Source of the DNA: Bacteroidales bacterium
GTDB lineage: Bacteria > Bacteroidota > Bacteroidia > Bacteroidales > JAAUTT01
Direction: 5' to 3'
NCBI GenBank assembly: GCA_025350365.1
Contig: JANXXY010000416.1
Coordinates: 1-12,183, forward strand
Length of the DNA stretch: 12,183 nucleotides
The position numbers and the translations under genes were made by a program. The notes under the pieces were generated by a model that did not search any database, was not told where the DNA came from, and was given only the letters and a program-made list of their open reading frames with translations. Below are positions 1 through 8,300 of the stretch, one piece after another; the first letter of the stretch is position 1, and every line of letters begins with the position of its first letter.

Positions 1-2990
1 TTTACATTCCCATTCAATACCGGGGCTTTTATGTTACCAGTAAGAGTAAGAGCGCCACTAGCTAAACCTCTCACATCAGTAAAAATTATCGCTATGTAGG
101 GTTCAAAAACATCAAGTTTCAGTTTATTTAAATCAATTGAAAAATCAAGAGTTTTATCCTGAACAGCGTAAATACCCTTTAAAGTTAATGTATTTAAACT
201 TCCACGTTCAGATTTGGCTTCGACCCCTATTGTTTTTTCGGCATTATTGTATATTGCACTAATATTGGTTTTTCCGATGGATTCATTATTTACCGCAAGA
301 CTATCAACTACAAGCAATGCATGAAAAACCGGGTTTTTATAAACATTCGAAACAGTTGCTTTTCCGTTAATAACACCATCGATAGTAAGTTTTTTTGGCG
401 AAAAAACTGTTCGCAGATTTCCTAGATTAACTTTTGTGAGTTCGAGAGAAATATCATCTCTGGGGTTTCCTGAAATGGCTCCGTAGAGACGAATCAACTG
501 ATCGTTATGTGACATTTCGAAATTTGAAATTCGAATATTAGAAGTATCTATTTCGATAAAATCAGTTTTTATCGACCACAGAGTATCTTTTAATATTAAT
601 TGGGAAGGAAGAATCTTGATTTTTAATTTTGGGGTATCATGGTTTTTTTCCGATTTAAGGAATGACAAAATAGAAAAATTGCCTTTATATACTACAGAGT
701 CCCAATTATTCCAACGTAAATTTGATTGAATGGAATCATGCCTTATGTCAGACGATATGGTAAAATTATCAAGACTAATGGAATTGTTTAATTTCAAATT
801 TTTACATCCGGAAAGAAGTGAAAAAGTGGATCTATTTGTTTTGCCATCAAAGTATACATTATACCATTTTTTTGAAAGGTGCTGAATAATAGGAATCTTA
901 AGCAAAAAGTTTAAATCCTTTTTGGCTGGGTTAAAATTACCGGTAAGTTTTGAATCTTTTGATATATAAAGTCCTGAAACAAAGAAATCAGTTAATTCTC
1001 TGGAATTCTTAAAATCTATTTCGAATTTAAAATTATTCTCGCTCGCGGTCGAATCTAAATTTTCCGGAATAAGTGAAGGTAAATAGTTTTTAGTAAGCAA
1101 TTTAATTGAATTTGCTAATTGCGAAAAACGATATTTTCCAATCAATTCCGCATCGGCCAAATCAGAACGGAGAATAATCTGTTTTGAATTATTAATCGTC
1201 TTTGTAAATAAAAGCAAGTCATTTACATGAATTTCTTTTTTACCCCGCCGGATGGTGGAATTCCAAAGTTTTATTTCTCCGTTGAGATTGTCAATATTGG
1301 TACCTTCAAAATCCGCCGTGATGTAAAATTGCAAAAATGACGTTGAGTCCTTCGCATCGAGATTGAGTTTGTATAAGTTTGCACCTTTTACGTTGGCCGT
1401 GAAATTGAAGATTGGCATTTGATTCGACAAATTTACCTTCCCCAAAAAATCAAGGGTAATATTTGGATCGGCAATTGAAACTGATCCGTCATAGGTATTG
1501 TTTGATAATGTTCCATTAACATTAATATTCTGATAATTATATTTTTTAACATAAAAGCTTTGAATCAAACCATTCATTTTCGCGTTAATGTCTTTTCCGT
1601 GGGATATATTGCCGTTCACCATTGCATTTAAACTAATCTGCCCTATCAGATCCGATTTATTAATAAATTTCCCAATATCAAACTGATACGACTTTAATTG
1701 GCCCTTAAATTTCAATGAATGAGCAGTATCTGGTTTTAACGATAAGTCGGATTCTATGCGACCCAGATTCGAGGTAATTGTTCCGTAAGCAACAAAATCG
1801 TTGGTAAAACCTGTAAACTTTCCCCGGTAAGTCAAAAAGGAAACCCGCTTAAAATTTTCAGGAAGAACGATCCTGCCATTTTTACTTTTTGGAAGGCGGA
1901 TGCTTTCTATGTCAATAGGGTTGGTATATAGATTTTTAATGTCAATGTGAAGAAATGTCGATGAGATAGCGGGAAGTCCGTTAATATCAAAATTGGCTTT
2001 AATCTTTGTGTGATTTCCATAGGAAATTTCAATATCTTTCCCTTTAAGTTCGTTAATGGAGCCTTTTATATTTCCTGAAATTACTGCTTGTATGTTATAA
2101 TCTTTAACCATAGGAGTAAACCATTCAATATCCCTGGTCGAAATTTTCGATGATTTAAAGTCTATGCCCAATTTAACTTTTTTACCGAAAATACCGGGAC
2201 GAAAATCTTTAAGGCTCTCGTATGTAAATTTGGCTTGTTTGGCATTAATTTCGCTATAACCTGTTTTGATAAAAAGATCGTTATATGCCATCAGCTGCTT
2301 ATTTATCTTCACCCTTGATGAAAAATCATTAATTACAAATCCCGACTTTTCCACTCCCGATAAGCTGCGAATACGCATGTCCAGATTCCCCGAATTAATT
2401 CTGAAGTTTGTAACTTTCATTGAAAATGGACGAAACTGAAGGTCTGTAAAGTTGATACCATATTCGCGCGGAACATAATCGAATGCTTTTAATGTAAAAT
2501 CGGCATTAATCAGGTCAATTTCTTTAATTGAAACAATCCATCCATTTTTGGTTGATTTAATTGTGTCTCTTGAGGTAAGTTTATCAACAATAAATTGAAA
2601 ATTAATAGTTTTGGTTGAATCAATATAAAAATGGATAACTGGGTTTAGAAGTTTTACCTGTTTAATTTCAAAAAATCGTGATGTTAACGTAAATGCATTA
2701 AATTTTATACTTAATTCCTTCGTAAAAAGTATAGTGTCCTTTTTGGGTGATTGAACGCAAAAATTTGAGAATGTGATATTGCTTAACAAATCAATTTTGG
2801 CAGAGGTTACAGAAATTCGGGTACCAAAGAAAGTGCTGAGTTTAGTTGTAATCTTGTTCACAAGGAACTGTTGCACCTTATCCTGCCTTAATGCAATATA
2901 ACCAATAGTGGGTAGCGAAAGCATAACCACCATAAGTAATAATACTATTTTATATGTTTTTTTGATACTTTTGCTGTTTCGGTTTATCAT
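1..2990 (-). CDS. TamB/AsmA-like translocation and assembly module protein (DUF490 family), N-terminal part, runs off left edge
   Basis: I read this frame codon by codon from the ATG at 2990-2988 to the left edge. It is open for 996 codons with no stop or frameshift, so the stop lies outside the window. An N-terminal hydrophobic segment (about residues 14-34, preceded by Lys/Arg) is a signal anchor for the inner membrane. After it comes an AsmA-like start with the motif KDTILFTKELSIKF, resembling the DTLLYA-type motif of Bacteroidota TamB-like proteins. The rest is Asn/Lys/Ser/Thr-rich with alternating hydrophobic residues, as expected of a long beta-helical groove. The last residues read VRGLASGALTLTGNIKAPVL, a typical TamB repeat of the G-x-L-x-G ... 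P-x-L-x-G kind. Known for the family: TamB-like proteins bridge inner and outer membrane and carry phospholipids or help barrel assembly. Bacteroidota members are often about 1,400-1,700 residues (from memory), so the C-terminal DUF490 domain is probably missing here. It diverges from tsaD. Family call firm; exact role inferred. Confidence 0.85.
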   Translation of the reverse strand, partial: MINRNSKSIKKTYKIVLLLMVVMLSLPTIGYIALRQDKVQQFLVNKITTKLSTFFGTRISVTSAKIDLLSNITFSNFCVQSPKKDTILFTKELSIKFNAFTLTSRFFEIKQVKLLNPVIHFYIDSTKTINFQFIVDKLTSRDTIKSTKNGWIVSIKEIDLINADFTLKAFDYVPREYGINFTDLQFRPFSMKVTNFRINSGNLDMRIRSLSGVEKSGFVINDFSSRVKINKQLMAYNDLFIKTGYSEINAKQAKFTYESLKDFRPGIFGKKVKLGIDFKSSKISTRDIEWFTPMVKDYNIQAVISGNIKGSINELKGKDIEISYGNHTKIKANFDINGLPAISSTFLHIDIKNLYTNPIDIESIRLPKSKNGRIVLPENFKRVSFLTYRGKFTGFTNDFVAYGTITSNLGRIESDLSLKPDTAHSLKFKGQLKSYQFDIGKFINKSDLIGQISLNAMVNGNISHGKDINAKMNGLIQSFYVKKYNYQNINVNGTLSNNTYDGSVSIADPNITLDFLGKVNLSNQMPIFNFTANVKGANLYKLNLDAKDSTSFLQFYITADFEGTNIDNLNGEIKLWNSTIRRGKKEIHVNDLLLFTKTINNSKQIILRSDLADAELIGKYRFSQLANSIKLLTKNYLPSLIPENLDSTASENNFKFEIDFKNSRELTDFFVSGLYISKDSKLTGNFNPAKKDLNFLLKIPIIQHLSKKWYNVYFDGKTNRSTFSLLSGCKNLKLNNSISLDNFTISSDIRHDSIQSNLRWNNWDSVVYKGNFSILSFLKSEKNHDTPKLKIKILPSQLILKDTLWSIKTDFIEIDTSNIRISNFEMSHNDQLIRLYGAISGNPRDDISLELTKVNLGNLRTVFSPKKLTIDGVINGKATVSNVYKNPVFHALLVVDSLAVNNESIGKTNISAIYNNAEKTIGVEAKSERGSLNTLTLKGIYAVQDKTLDFSIDLNKLKLDVFEPYIAIIFTDVRGLASGALTLTGNIKAPVLNGNV

Positions 2991-3034
2991 ACAAAAAAAC
3001 AAAAAATACTGATTATAGTTAAAAATATTTTTCG
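2991..3034. promoter_or_regulatory. 44-bp divergent intergenic region between the tamB-like gene and tsaD
   Basis: This short AT-rich gap must hold the 5' signals of both divergent genes, unless their promoters lie inside the neighbouring coding sequence. Neither start has a Shine-Dalgarno sequence. On the minus strand, TATTTTTTG at 3008-3000 resembles the Bacteroidota -7 element TAnnTTTG but with one extra base in the spacer. No matching -33 element is evident, so this is only a candidate. A 12-bp AT-only palindrome (AAAAATATTTTT, 3021-3032) ends two bases before the tsaD ATG. Confidence 0.35.
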
Positions 3035-4057
3035 ATGAGCATCACAATACTTGGAATCGAATCCTCATGCGACGATACATCGGCAGCCATCATTAGAGAT
3101 GGTTATATGTTGTCTAATATTATAGCCAATCAGGAAGTTCACAGGATTTATGGAGGTGTAGTTCCGGAGCTTGCTTCCCGTGCCCATCAGCAAAATATCA
3201 TTCCCGTTGTTGATCAGGCAATAAAAGTGGCCGGAATATCAAAAAATGAGATTGATGCCATTGCATTCACACGCGGTCCTGGTCTTATGGGTTCATTGCT
3301 TGTTGGAAGTTCCTTTGCCAAAGGACTATCACTATCATTGGGCATCCCATTAATTGAGATTAACCATCTTCAAGCTCATATTCTGGCAAATTTCATTCTT
3401 GAAATAGGCAGCACAAACCACGTGCCATCTTTTCCATTTCTTTGTCTTTTAGTTTCAGGAGGACATTCTCAATTGGTTTTAATGAATGATTATCTTGAGA
3501 TGAAAATTATCGGCCAAACAATTGACGATGCTGCCGGTGAAGCATTTGATAAGTGTGCAAAGATTATGGGGTTGCCTTATCCGGGTGGCCCAGTTATTGA
3601 TAAATTAGCTTCCGAAGGTAATCCTGATGCGTTCAAATTTTCCAAACCCAGAATTGAAAATTTTGATTACAGCTTCAGTGGACTAAAAACTTCTTTTCTT
3701 TATTTTCTGAGAGATCAGATTAAAAATGATCCTTCGTTTATTGATCATAATAAAAATGATTTATGTGCATCGTTGCAGAAGACGATTATAGATATTCTTC
3801 TCGATAAATTAATGAAAGCATCGGTAAATTTGAAAATTAATGAAATTGCATTGGCCGGCGGAGTTTCTGCAAATTCCGGATTGAGGTATAAAGTTACGAG
3901 TCAAGCTTCTCAGATGAATTGGAAAACTTATATTCCTGCATTTAAATTTACTACCGACAATGCTGCCATGATAGCAATAACGGGATACTATAAATACAAA
4001 GCAGGACTATTTGCTTCACAGGATGTGGTTCCGACGGCTCGTATCAATCAGGGTTGA
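3035..4057 (+). CDS. tsaD: tRNA N6-adenosine threonylcarbamoyltransferase (t6A37 synthesis), TsaD
   Basis: TsaD transfers the threonylcarbamoyl group from threonylcarbamoyl-AMP to A37 of tRNAs that read ANN codons. It works in the cytoplasm with TsaB and TsaE. The 340-residue length is normal for bacterial TsaD, and the ASKHA/Kae1 motifs are all present: ILGIESSCDDTSAA at 5-18, GGVVPELASRAH at 40-51, the metal-binding His pair H111 and H115 in NHLQAH, SGGHSQL at 141-147, TIDDAAGEAFDK at 162-173, LPYPGGP at 180-186, GGVSAN at 275-280 and the metal-ligand Asp D308 in TTDNAAMIA. H111 and H115 carry the same numbers as in the E. coli enzyme, which supports the chosen ATG start. There is no Shine-Dalgarno sequence. 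The 3' end overlaps the convergent HD gene by 10 bp. tsaB and tsaE are not in the window. The gene appears intact and should be essential or nearly so. Confidence 0.98.
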   Translation: MSITILGIESSCDDTSAAIIRDGYMLSNIIANQEVHRIYGGVVPELASRAHQQNIIPVVDQAIKVAGISKNEIDAIAFTRGPGLMGSLLVGSSFAKGLSLSLGIPLIEINHLQAHILANFILEIGSTNHVPSFPFLCLLVSGGHSQLVLMNDYLEMKIIGQTIDDAAGEAFDKCAKIMGLPYPGGPVIDKLASEGNPDAFKFSKPRIENFDYSFSGLKTSFLYFLRDQIKNDPSFIDHNKNDLCASLQKTIIDILLDKLMKASVNLKINEIALAGGVSANSGLRYKVTSQASQMNWKTYIPAFKFTTDNAAMIAITGYYKYKAGLFASQDVVPTARINQG

Positions 4058-4587
4058 TTTTCAATAGTTTTATTGGCCTCCTTAACAATTTCGTCAAAAG
4101 CCCTGTCGAGATGTTCGTTAATTCCACGGCATTCTTTCACCACTTTTTCCGACCATTCCAGGTATTGATGTTTTCTTCGGTGAGACCATGTCATCGTGTA
4201 TTCAAGCATGTCGGCAATATTTGAAATTTTATCGGCAATTTTTATCTTTTTTGCGTCATCCGACAGAAAGGGAGCTTTTTTTATTTGAGATCGTTTTCTA
4301 TCTTCATACGTCATTGTCATGTCATCCGTTACTTCAATAACAAGATTGGTTACTCTATCACCAAATATTTTACGCATTTCGAGTTCGGTAGTGCAGGTAT
4401 CTTCCAATACATCATGTAATATAGACGCACTCAATAATTCGAAATCATACTCCTTTGCGGTAGTAAAAAGTAAATGAGCAACTTTAATAGGATGGTTGAT
4501 ATAGGGAACTAAATCGCAACCTTTTCTTCGCTGTGAAATATGTTTTTCTGCTGCAAAGCTCAATGAATCAATAAAATTACTAAACAT
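4048..4587 (-). CDS. HD-domain phosphohydrolase, MESH1 / small alarmone hydrolase type (SpoT-like hydrolase domain)
   Basis: This is a single HD domain with no synthetase, TGS or ACT domain, so it is a stand-alone hydrolase and not a Rel/SpoT protein. The N-terminus FAAEKHISQRRKG (11-23) followed by PYINHPIKVA (28-37) is the MESH1/SpoT signature. Metal ligands are visible at H32, H58 and D59 (ILHDVLEDT) and D119 (KIADKISNI), with E62/D63 and N123 in the active site. Spacing and the 179-residue length match human MESH1 as I recall it (H35, H61, D62, D122), with a constant offset of three. Known for the family: Mn-dependent removal of the 3'-pyrophosphate of (p)ppGpp; MESH1 also hydrolyses NADPH. 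By inference this enzyme lowers alarmone levels in the cytoplasm, but the substrate is not proven by sequence. The ATG at 4587 gives the expected N-terminus. It converges on tsaD with a 10-bp overlap and diverges from the SiaC-like gene. Confidence 0.88.
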   Translation of the reverse strand: MFSNFIDSLSFAAEKHISQRRKGCDLVPYINHPIKVAHLLFTTAKEYDFELLSASILHDVLEDTCTTELEMRKIFGDRVTNLVIEVTDDMTMTYEDRKRSQIKKAPFLSDDAKKIKIADKISNIADMLEYTMTWSHRRKHQYLEWSEKVVKECRGINEHLDRAFDEIVKEANKTIENQP

Positions 4588-4793
4588 GTGAAACTAAATA
4601 GAGGTTAATAATGTGCAATATAGAGATATTGTATATCCTTATCAAGAGGTATTTGTTAAAATTCAATATAATAATTATTTTTTAATATTTTAGAGAAGAC
4701 AAATAAAAATTAATAATAAAGTTGTTCATATCCTGTTTGATTATCTTTTTAATTGTTTTTAAAATATGCTATTTTTATACTTTATTTCAATTG
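4588..4793. promoter_or_regulatory. 206-bp divergent intergenic region between the alarmone hydrolase and siaC-like genes
   Basis: This very AT-rich stretch must serve two divergent genes. CAATAT-AGAG-ATATTG (4616-4631) could form a 6-bp hairpin with a 4-base loop. TATTTTTA at 4770-4777 is one base from the Bacteroidota -7 consensus TAnnTTTG, but the nearest TTG (4753-4755) is only 14 bases upstream, shorter than usual, so I do not call a promoter. In the siaC frame the sequence stays open back to a TTG at 4722, giving 24 mostly hydrophobic codons; I judge this to be non-coding T-rich DNA. Confidence 0.35.
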
Positions 4794-5168
4794 ATGGAAA
4801 ACTTTTTGATTCGGGGTACAACCAGAACTCCTGAGGTTGATTTTAATATTGAAGGTCGAATAAGGATCAAAGGCAGATCGATACCCGAGGATGCGGGTTT
4901 ATTTTATAATTATCTGTATTCCTGGATATTTAGTTATTGCATGAATCCTCGTCCAGAGACTATTGTTAATCTTGAGCTTGAATATATGAACAGTGGTTCT
5001 GCGAAATCTTTACTTCAGATATTAAGGGAACTGTCAAACGTTAGGCAAAATGGAAATGTTTTGCTCATAAACTGGTATTATGAGTTAGGCGATGAGGATA
5101 TGCAGGAAAAAGGAGAATATTTTGAATCAATATTGAAAACGGATTTCAATTTTATTGAAACTTATTAA
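4794..5168 (+). CDS. SiaC-family regulatory phosphoprotein (DUF1987)
   Basis: The 124-residue product matches the SiaC/DUF1987 family along its length: TTRTPEVDF (9-17), IKGRSIPEDA near 25-34, a FY...W segment at 37-44, LELEYMNSGSAKSLLQIL (60-77), then INWYYELGDEDMQEKGEYFE near 96-115. In Pseudomonas aeruginosa SiaC is phosphorylated by SiaB and dephosphorylated by the PP2C phosphatase SiaA. The unphosphorylated form activates the diguanylate cyclase SiaD. The family phosphosite is a Thr in an N-T-S-type loop; here that loop reads N66-S67-G68-S69, so Ser67 would be the acceptor (alignment from memory). No SiaA, SiaB or SiaD gene is in the window, so partners must lie elsewhere. I chose the ATG at 4794 because the family homology begins there; an upstream TTG at 4722 would add a spurious hydrophobic leader. 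No Shine-Dalgarno sequence is present. It converges on the hybrid kinase gene. Family call firm, output unknown. Confidence 0.88.
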   Translation: MENFLIRGTTRTPEVDFNIEGRIRIKGRSIPEDAGLFYNYLYSWIFSYCMNPRPETIVNLELEYMNSGSAKSLLQILRELSNVRQNGNVLLINWYYELGDEDMQEKGEYFESILKTDFNFIETY

Positions 5169-5270
5169 TATGGCGATTGAGTATTTCAACACTTCGGTAA
5201 ATTTTCAGCAATATTCTTAAAATGAAATACTTATATATTGAAACCTTCCTTTATTTCTATGTATTTCAAC
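5153..5270. repeat. Two diverged copies of a TATTGAAAC ... GTATTTCAAC motif pair, about 80 bp apart
   Basis: TATTGAAAC occurs at 5153-5161 and 5236-5244. GTATTTCAAC occurs at 5181-5190 and 5261-5270. Each copy is therefore a unit of 35-38 bp with conserved ends and an unrelated middle. Within each unit TTGAAA and TTTCAA are complementary and could form a short stem. Another inverted match, AGTATTTCA (5180-5188) with TGAAATACT (5223-5231), joins the two copies. The first copy overlaps the siaC stop codon. The sequence is AT-rich, so chance is a real alternative. Confidence 0.4.
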
Positions 5271-5331
5271 GTATTATATTTTATAAAAATGCAGAAGTTG
5301 AAAAATAACCGAACTATTGTATTTTTTTGCG
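5169..5331. other. 163-bp convergent intergenic region between siaC-like and hybrid kinase genes
   Basis: Transcripts from both sides end here. I see no GC-rich hairpin followed by a T-tract, hence no clear intrinsic terminator on either strand. A run of seven T at 5322-5328 and weak stems such as TTTCAAC (5264-5270) with GTTGAAA (5297-5303) are the only candidates. Most of the repeat described at 5153-5270 falls here. No small ORF or RNA gene is apparent. Confidence 0.4.
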
Positions 5332-8300
5332 TTAATTATTTTCCTGTGATAAGTACCTATCTATAACATCTAATAGAATTTTTTGATCAAACGGTTTTGT
5401 CAGGTAATCATCGCAACCCGCACTGATGCAATCTTTGCGCTCGTTTTCCATTGCGTAAGCCGTTTGCGCAATAATCGGGGTTCTTTCGCGTATCTGTTTA
5501 ATTATTTTGGTTGCATCGAATCCATTCATTCCGGGAAGACGCATATCCATTAAAATCAAATCGATAGTTTGATTAGTTTTACAAATATTTATAGCCTCCT
5601 CGGCAGTACTGGTTCTTAATAGGATAATACCTGTATTTTCAATTAATTCAGAGATGTACAAAAAATTAATATCTTCATCCTCAACAAGCAAAATTGTTTT
5701 TCCATTCCAATTTAAATTTGATATGTCTATATCGATGCCTTTATACTGATTACCAGCTGATTGATCAAGGCTTAATTTTAGGGGTATTGTAAACCTAAAT
5801 TCTGATCCTTTACCAGATTGGGATTTTACCCATATATTCCCTCCCATTAATTCGATCAAACCTTTTGAAATGGCCAGTCCCAGACCTGTTCCTTCCTTAT
5901 TTTTAGATGATGATCCAACTTGTTTAAAGCGCTCAAATATTAAATCCAGTTCTACTTTACTCATTCCAATGCCTTTATCTTTTACAAAAAACATGATGCT
6001 GCCAATTTGAAATTCGAAACCAAATTCAATGGTTTCCGAATCTGAAAATTTTAGTGCATTGCTAATCAAATTATTGATTATTTGTCTTAATCTGCATGAA
6101 TCACTAATAATGATTTGTGGGTAATCACCCATTGGAAATATCGGAATGATTTCGATTTGTTGTTTATGTCTTTTAATTTTTTCGCCTTGATAAAACTCAC
6201 TAATCTCATAAATCAAAACATTTAAATCCACATTAGCATTTTCGATGTTCAATTGCCCTGCTTCAATTTTTGCAATATCAATAATATCATTGATAAGGTT
6301 TAACAAAAGTTTTCCACTATTATTTATTATCTTCAGGTATTGGATTTGTTTGTCCCTGGAAAATTCTCTTATCTCCATCAAATTAGCAAATCCAAGAATC
6401 CCATTAATAGGGGTTCTGATTTCATGTGACATATTGGCTAGATATGTAGATTTTAATTTGTTAGACTTTTCTGCCTTTTCTTTTGCTAAACGTAATTGAA
6501 CTTCAGATGCTTTATAATGTGTGATATCTCTGGTTATTCCTACTAGTTGAATTACATTTCCAAAATAATCTTTAACACCTACAACCGTGCTGGAAAGCCA
6601 GATGGTTCCCTTGGGAGTAGTTAATTTTTTTTCGCTGTTAATAACTGGTATTCCGGTAATAAAAATGTTAAGTTCTTCATCTTGTATATCTTTGGCAATA
6701 TCATTTGGGAATATATCAAATGCAGTTTTGCCAATTAAAAATTCCGAATCTTCAGATCCCAACATTAAAGCCATCGCTTTATTACATTTAATATAATGTT
6801 CATGAGAATCCTTAAAATATATTGCATCGGGAACATTATCCATAATAACTTGCAAAATGTCTTTTTCAGCGAACATTGAGTTTTCAATCTGTCGCTTTTC
6901 AGTATTGTCAATAATAGTGCCGTGCATTTTCGATGCCTTGCCCAGAAGGAAGTCTATTTCAATTTTTGCAACATCATTTATATACTTTGTTACTCCATCG
7001 CTAGTTGAAATACGGTAATGTTGGGTAAAATTATTACCAGCTTTGATACAATCGCTAAATATTTTATATGCATTTTCTGAGTCGTCGGGATGTACAAATG
7101 AAGAGAAATATTCTTCAATTGAAGGTGGTTCTATTAATGGATCATGTTCAAATATCAAATATGTTTCTTTTGACCAGGTGAGTTTATTTGTTTCTAAATC
7201 AAATTCATAAGTACCAAAGTGAACAGTTTTTTCAGCTTCCTCAAGTTTTTGCTTGCTGATATTTAATTCCATCTCCTTTTGTTTTTTTTCGGTCATGTCA
7301 GAGATGGTAACAAGAATGGTTTCTATACCTCCTGAACCATTAATCTCGGGAACGATAATAGCCTCCAAGTATTTCAGTCCCAATCGGCTTTCAAAAGAAA
7401 AGTCAACTGTACTCTCTTTATTTTTTCGAAAAACCCATCTCATCTTTTCTTCAAGAAAAACAGCTAAACTATTGGGCAATTTGGTATCAATTAATCTTAA
7501 ACCTTCAAGCTTGTTTGGGTTAACACCCACTGTTTTTAAAATATTGGGACTCACATATTGACACTTTAGGTTTCGGCCAAACCTGCATATAATATTTGGG
7601 GAATGTTCGAGAAGCGCCTTAAACTTTAGTTTTTCATCAAGCAGAGCCTTTTCATAAGCTTTAAGTTCTGATATATCATGTATTAAGGTTTGAATCACAC
7701 CATCGCCGGAAATTGTTATTAGTCTCGCACTGATATTAATTGGTAATATTTTTCGCTTGCTTACCACAATTTCTGTTTCGAAGGTGGTGGATTTCTGCTC
7801 AATAATTTTAGATAACCTCCTGTATAGATATTTGATTGTTGTATTGCTAAAAAAATGTTTTATATTACTATTAATCAGTTCCGTTTCTTTAATTCCAAGG
7901 AGCTGGCAAAGGTTTTTATTTACTTCAAGAATTTGACCCGAAAAGTTGAACCGGCAGAAAGCATCATTTAAATGTTCAAAGATGGATCGATACTTTTCCT
8001 CGCTTTGGTTAATTTTCTGGTTTGAAATTATTTTCTCACTGATATCAATAGTAATGCCTATGATTCGGATCGGTTTTTTTAAACCACTTCGTTCAATTAT
8101 TTTTCCTATATCAAGTATCCAAACGTATGAATCAGATTTAGTTAGAACCCTATGTTCGGTTTTATATATGGAGTCTTTTCCATCAAAATGCCTTTTAAGA
8201 GCGTTCATTACATAGTGCTTGTCATCAGGGTGTATACGATCTTCCCAAAATGATTTATTTTTTTGCACTTCTTCCGGTGCATATCCTAACAGGTTACACC

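Noticed and set aside
3021..3032. 12-bp palindrome AAAAATATTTTT before tsaD
   Set aside because: It is AT-only and low in complexity, and expected often in DNA of this composition.
4616..4631. Small hairpin CAATAT-AGAG-ATATTG between the hydrolase and siaC-like genes
   Set aside because: The 6-bp AT-rich stem is too weak and common to call a terminator or operator.
4722..4793. Upstream TTG start adding 24 hydrophobic residues to the SiaC-like protein, looking like a membrane anchor
   Set aside because: The residues are F, L, I and Y from T-rich DNA. SiaC proteins are soluble, family homology begins at the ATG at 4794, and that start gives the usual length.
6245..8215. Plus-strand open frames of 69-102 codons inside the hybrid kinase (6245-6499, 6587-6796, 7253-7561, 7946-8215)
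   Set aside because: They lie antisense to a well-supported kinase with intact motifs and show no recognisable domains.
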